The notes beneath the pieces are model-generated. The model ran no database searches. It was given only the letters and a program-made list of their open reading frames with translations, and was not told the DNA's origin. DNA of 15,899 nucleotides from assembly GCA_027490345.1 (NCBI GenBank), contig JAIXYF010000261.1:1-15899 (forward strand), given 5' to 3'. This DNA is from Novosphingobium sp. (lineage in GTDB: Bacteria; Pseudomonadota; Alphaproteobacteria; Sphingomonadales; Sphingomonadaceae). This document shows, one piece after another, positions 14,986 through 15,899 of this stretch. Every line of letters begins with the position of its first letter. Within the stretch, counting starts at the first letter, position 1. The position numbers and the translations under genes are program-made.

Positions 14986-15229
14986 GGCGGGTCCTGATTT
15001 TCAGCGGCGAATGCTTGGCCGGGCAGGCCTTGTCAGACGCGCGGTGCTTGCATCTTCGGCATATTGCCATCCTGCCGCCCCCCAACAAGCTGGCGCATTG
15101 AATAGGAGCGCAAAGCCACGACGGACGCAATTGGCCCGGTGATGCAATCTGCGAGGCCCGCCCCAAAAGGCCCGGCCCATCTGGCCGAACGGAGCCACCC
15201 CGGTTTGCGGCCGGGGCGACCACGAACCG
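14986..15229. promoter_or_regulatory. Intergenic gap upstream of Rieske oxygenase 2 with a hairpin
   Basis: This 244-base gap should hold the promoter of Rieske oxygenase 2 and the end of the GFA transcript. A hairpin CCCCGG (15198-15203) / CCGGGG (15211-15216) lies 14 bases past the GFA stop codon; no T-tract follows, so termination is only possible. I saw no gene and no convincing promoter boxes. Confidence 0.4.
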
Positions 15230-15658
15230 CTACTGCTTTTCCAGCAGCGTTACGCCTTCGGGCAGCGTTACCCAGTTCTGCTTGCTGGATGTCCAGAAAT
15301 GGAGCGTCGGCGCCAGTTCGTCGGGATTGTCCAGCGTGCCTGCCTTGATGAAGATCATGCCCTTCGCCATCCCGTCCGGCGTTTCGCTGAACACGGGCGA
15401 GCCGCACTTGCCGCAGAACTTGCGCAGCACCGGGTTGCCGGATTCGCTGCCGTCTTCATAAACGGTCATCTCGCCCGAGCGTTCCAGCGCGGCGAACGGC
15501 ACGGCGACGAGCACCGAAAACGCCGTACCCGCCTGCTTCTGGCAATGGCGGCAATGGCACACGCCGGTCAGCAGCGGCGGCCATGCCGTATCATAGCGCA
15601 CCGCACCGCACAGGCACCCGCCAGTGCGCCGCTCGCCTGCTGTTTGCGTCTCGCTCAT
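15230..15658 (-). CDS. GFA/CENP-V domain zinc protein
   Basis: A 142-residue protein of the GFA (glutathione-dependent formaldehyde-activating-like) family. All seven family cysteines are visible: C15 and C17 (GGCLCGAV), C34, C36 and C39 (CHCRHC), C82 and C85 (FCGKC), binding a structural and a second zinc. The family's formaldehyde-glutathione activity is established for few members and is disputed, so the function here is open. Two adjacent ATGs exist (15661 and 15658); GGGAG sits 8 bases before the inner one, which I chose, and an N-terminal extension to 15709 has no family support. It follows an acyl-CoA synthetase gene by 75 bases on the same strand. If a neighbouring Rieske enzyme removes methyl groups it would release formaldehyde, which would give this gene a purpose; that is speculation. 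Confidence 0.88.
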   Translation of the reverse strand: MSETQTAGERRTGGCLCGAVRYDTAWPPLLTGVCHCRHCQKQAGTAFSVLVAVPFAALERSGEMTVYEDGSESGNPVLRKFCGKCGSPVFSETPDGMAKGMIFIKAGTLDNPDELAPTLHFWTSSKQNWVTLPEGVTLLEKQ

Positions 15659-15733
15659 CATTCCGTCTCCCTGATCATTGCTGCATTCATCGCATGAGCC
15701 TTGCCGCACGCCATCTCACGTTTCTGCCAGCGC

Positions 15734-15899
15734 TTACCCCTCGACCAGCATGGCCCTGAGTTCGCCCTTGAGGATCTTGCCGTTGGCGTTGCGCGGCAGG
15801 GTCTGCGCGCTGAAGGCAATGCGCCCCGGCACATTGAACCCCGCCAGCCGCGCCGCGACGAAGGCGCGCAGTTCCTCTTCGCTTGCCTCTGCTCCGGGC
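15734..15899 (-). CDS. Acyl-CoA synthetase/AMP-dependent ligase, C-terminal end only
   Basis: Only the last 54 residues are in the window; the rest lies beyond the right edge. They form the end of the mobile C-terminal domain of the acyl-adenylate ligase family: a helix EEELRAFVAARLAGF, then VPGRIAF, then the A10 motif LPRNANGKILKGELR with the catalytic lysine (visible residue 41). Such enzymes activate carboxylic acids to CoA thioesters with ATP. It ends 75 bases before the GFA protein gene on the same strand. In this neighbourhood it could activate the substrate for the thiolase/DUF35 branch. Family call is firm despite the short stretch; chain-length or aromatic specificity cannot be judged. 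Confidence 0.87.
   Translation of the reverse strand, partial: PGAEASEEELRAFVAARLAGFNVPGRIAFSAQTLPRNANGKILKGELRAMLVEG

Noticed and set aside
1..15899. Insertion sequences, integrases, CRISPR, tRNA or rRNA genes
   Set aside because: No transposase or integrase motifs, no regularly spaced direct repeats and no tRNA or rRNA-like sequence were recognised.

Overview
The window is G+C-rich DNA that looks like an alphaproteobacterial, most likely sphingomonad (Novosphingobium/Sphingobium-like), accessory catabolic region. The reasons are a large TonB-dependent receptor with a TonB-box-like motif beside degradative enzymes, a spinster-like MFS transporter, two stand-alone Rieske oxygenase alpha subunits, an SCP-x-type thiolase paired with a DUF35/OB-fold protein, several short-chain dehydrogenases (SDRs), and dispersed GTCAAG-centred palindromes. 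The genus is an inference. No rRNA, tRNA, CRISPR array, transposase or transcription regulator gene was seen.

Layout. (A) 3151 down to 1, minus strand: DUF35 OB-fold protein, thiolase-like enzyme and SDR are tightly packed (1-base stop/start overlap, then a 5-base gap). After a 190-base gap holding a nested palindrome comes an NmrA-like NAD(P)-binding protein that runs off the left edge. (B) 3359 to 9113, plus strand, diverging from A: MFS permease (TTG start), Rieske oxygenase 1, TonB-dependent receptor, then a clear hairpin/T-tract terminator. The 207-base A/B divergent gap holds a perfect 7-2-7 inverted repeat just before the permease ribosome binding site. (C) 9114 to 9420: terminator plus a second copy of the palindromic repeat. 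(D) 11574 to 9421, minus: a single-subunit molybdopterin oxidoreductase with a 4Fe-4S site (TTG start). Diverging from it, 11729 to 12739, plus: a PTGR/CurA-type NADP-dependent double-bond reductase. (E) 14985 to 12740, minus: Rieske oxygenase 2 and an SDR, translationally coupled; the SDR stop codon abuts the reductase stop codon with no gap. (F) 15899 to 15230, minus: the C-terminal end of an acyl-CoA synthetase/AMP-ligase and a GFA-family zinc protein.

How the genes may work together (inference): outer-membrane uptake by the TonB receptor and inner-membrane transport by the MFS protein; CoA activation by the AMP-ligase; hydroxylation or oxidative demethylation by the two Rieske oxygenases; alcohol oxidation by the SDRs; enone reduction by the MDR reductase; and carbon-carbon cleavage by the thiolase/DUF35 pair, whose catalytic motifs are not those of an ordinary thiolase. 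The Rieske ferredoxin and reductase are absent and must be encoded elsewhere. The substrate cannot be read from the sequence. A terpenoid, steroid-like or substituted alicyclic/aromatic acid would fit, but this is not demonstrated.
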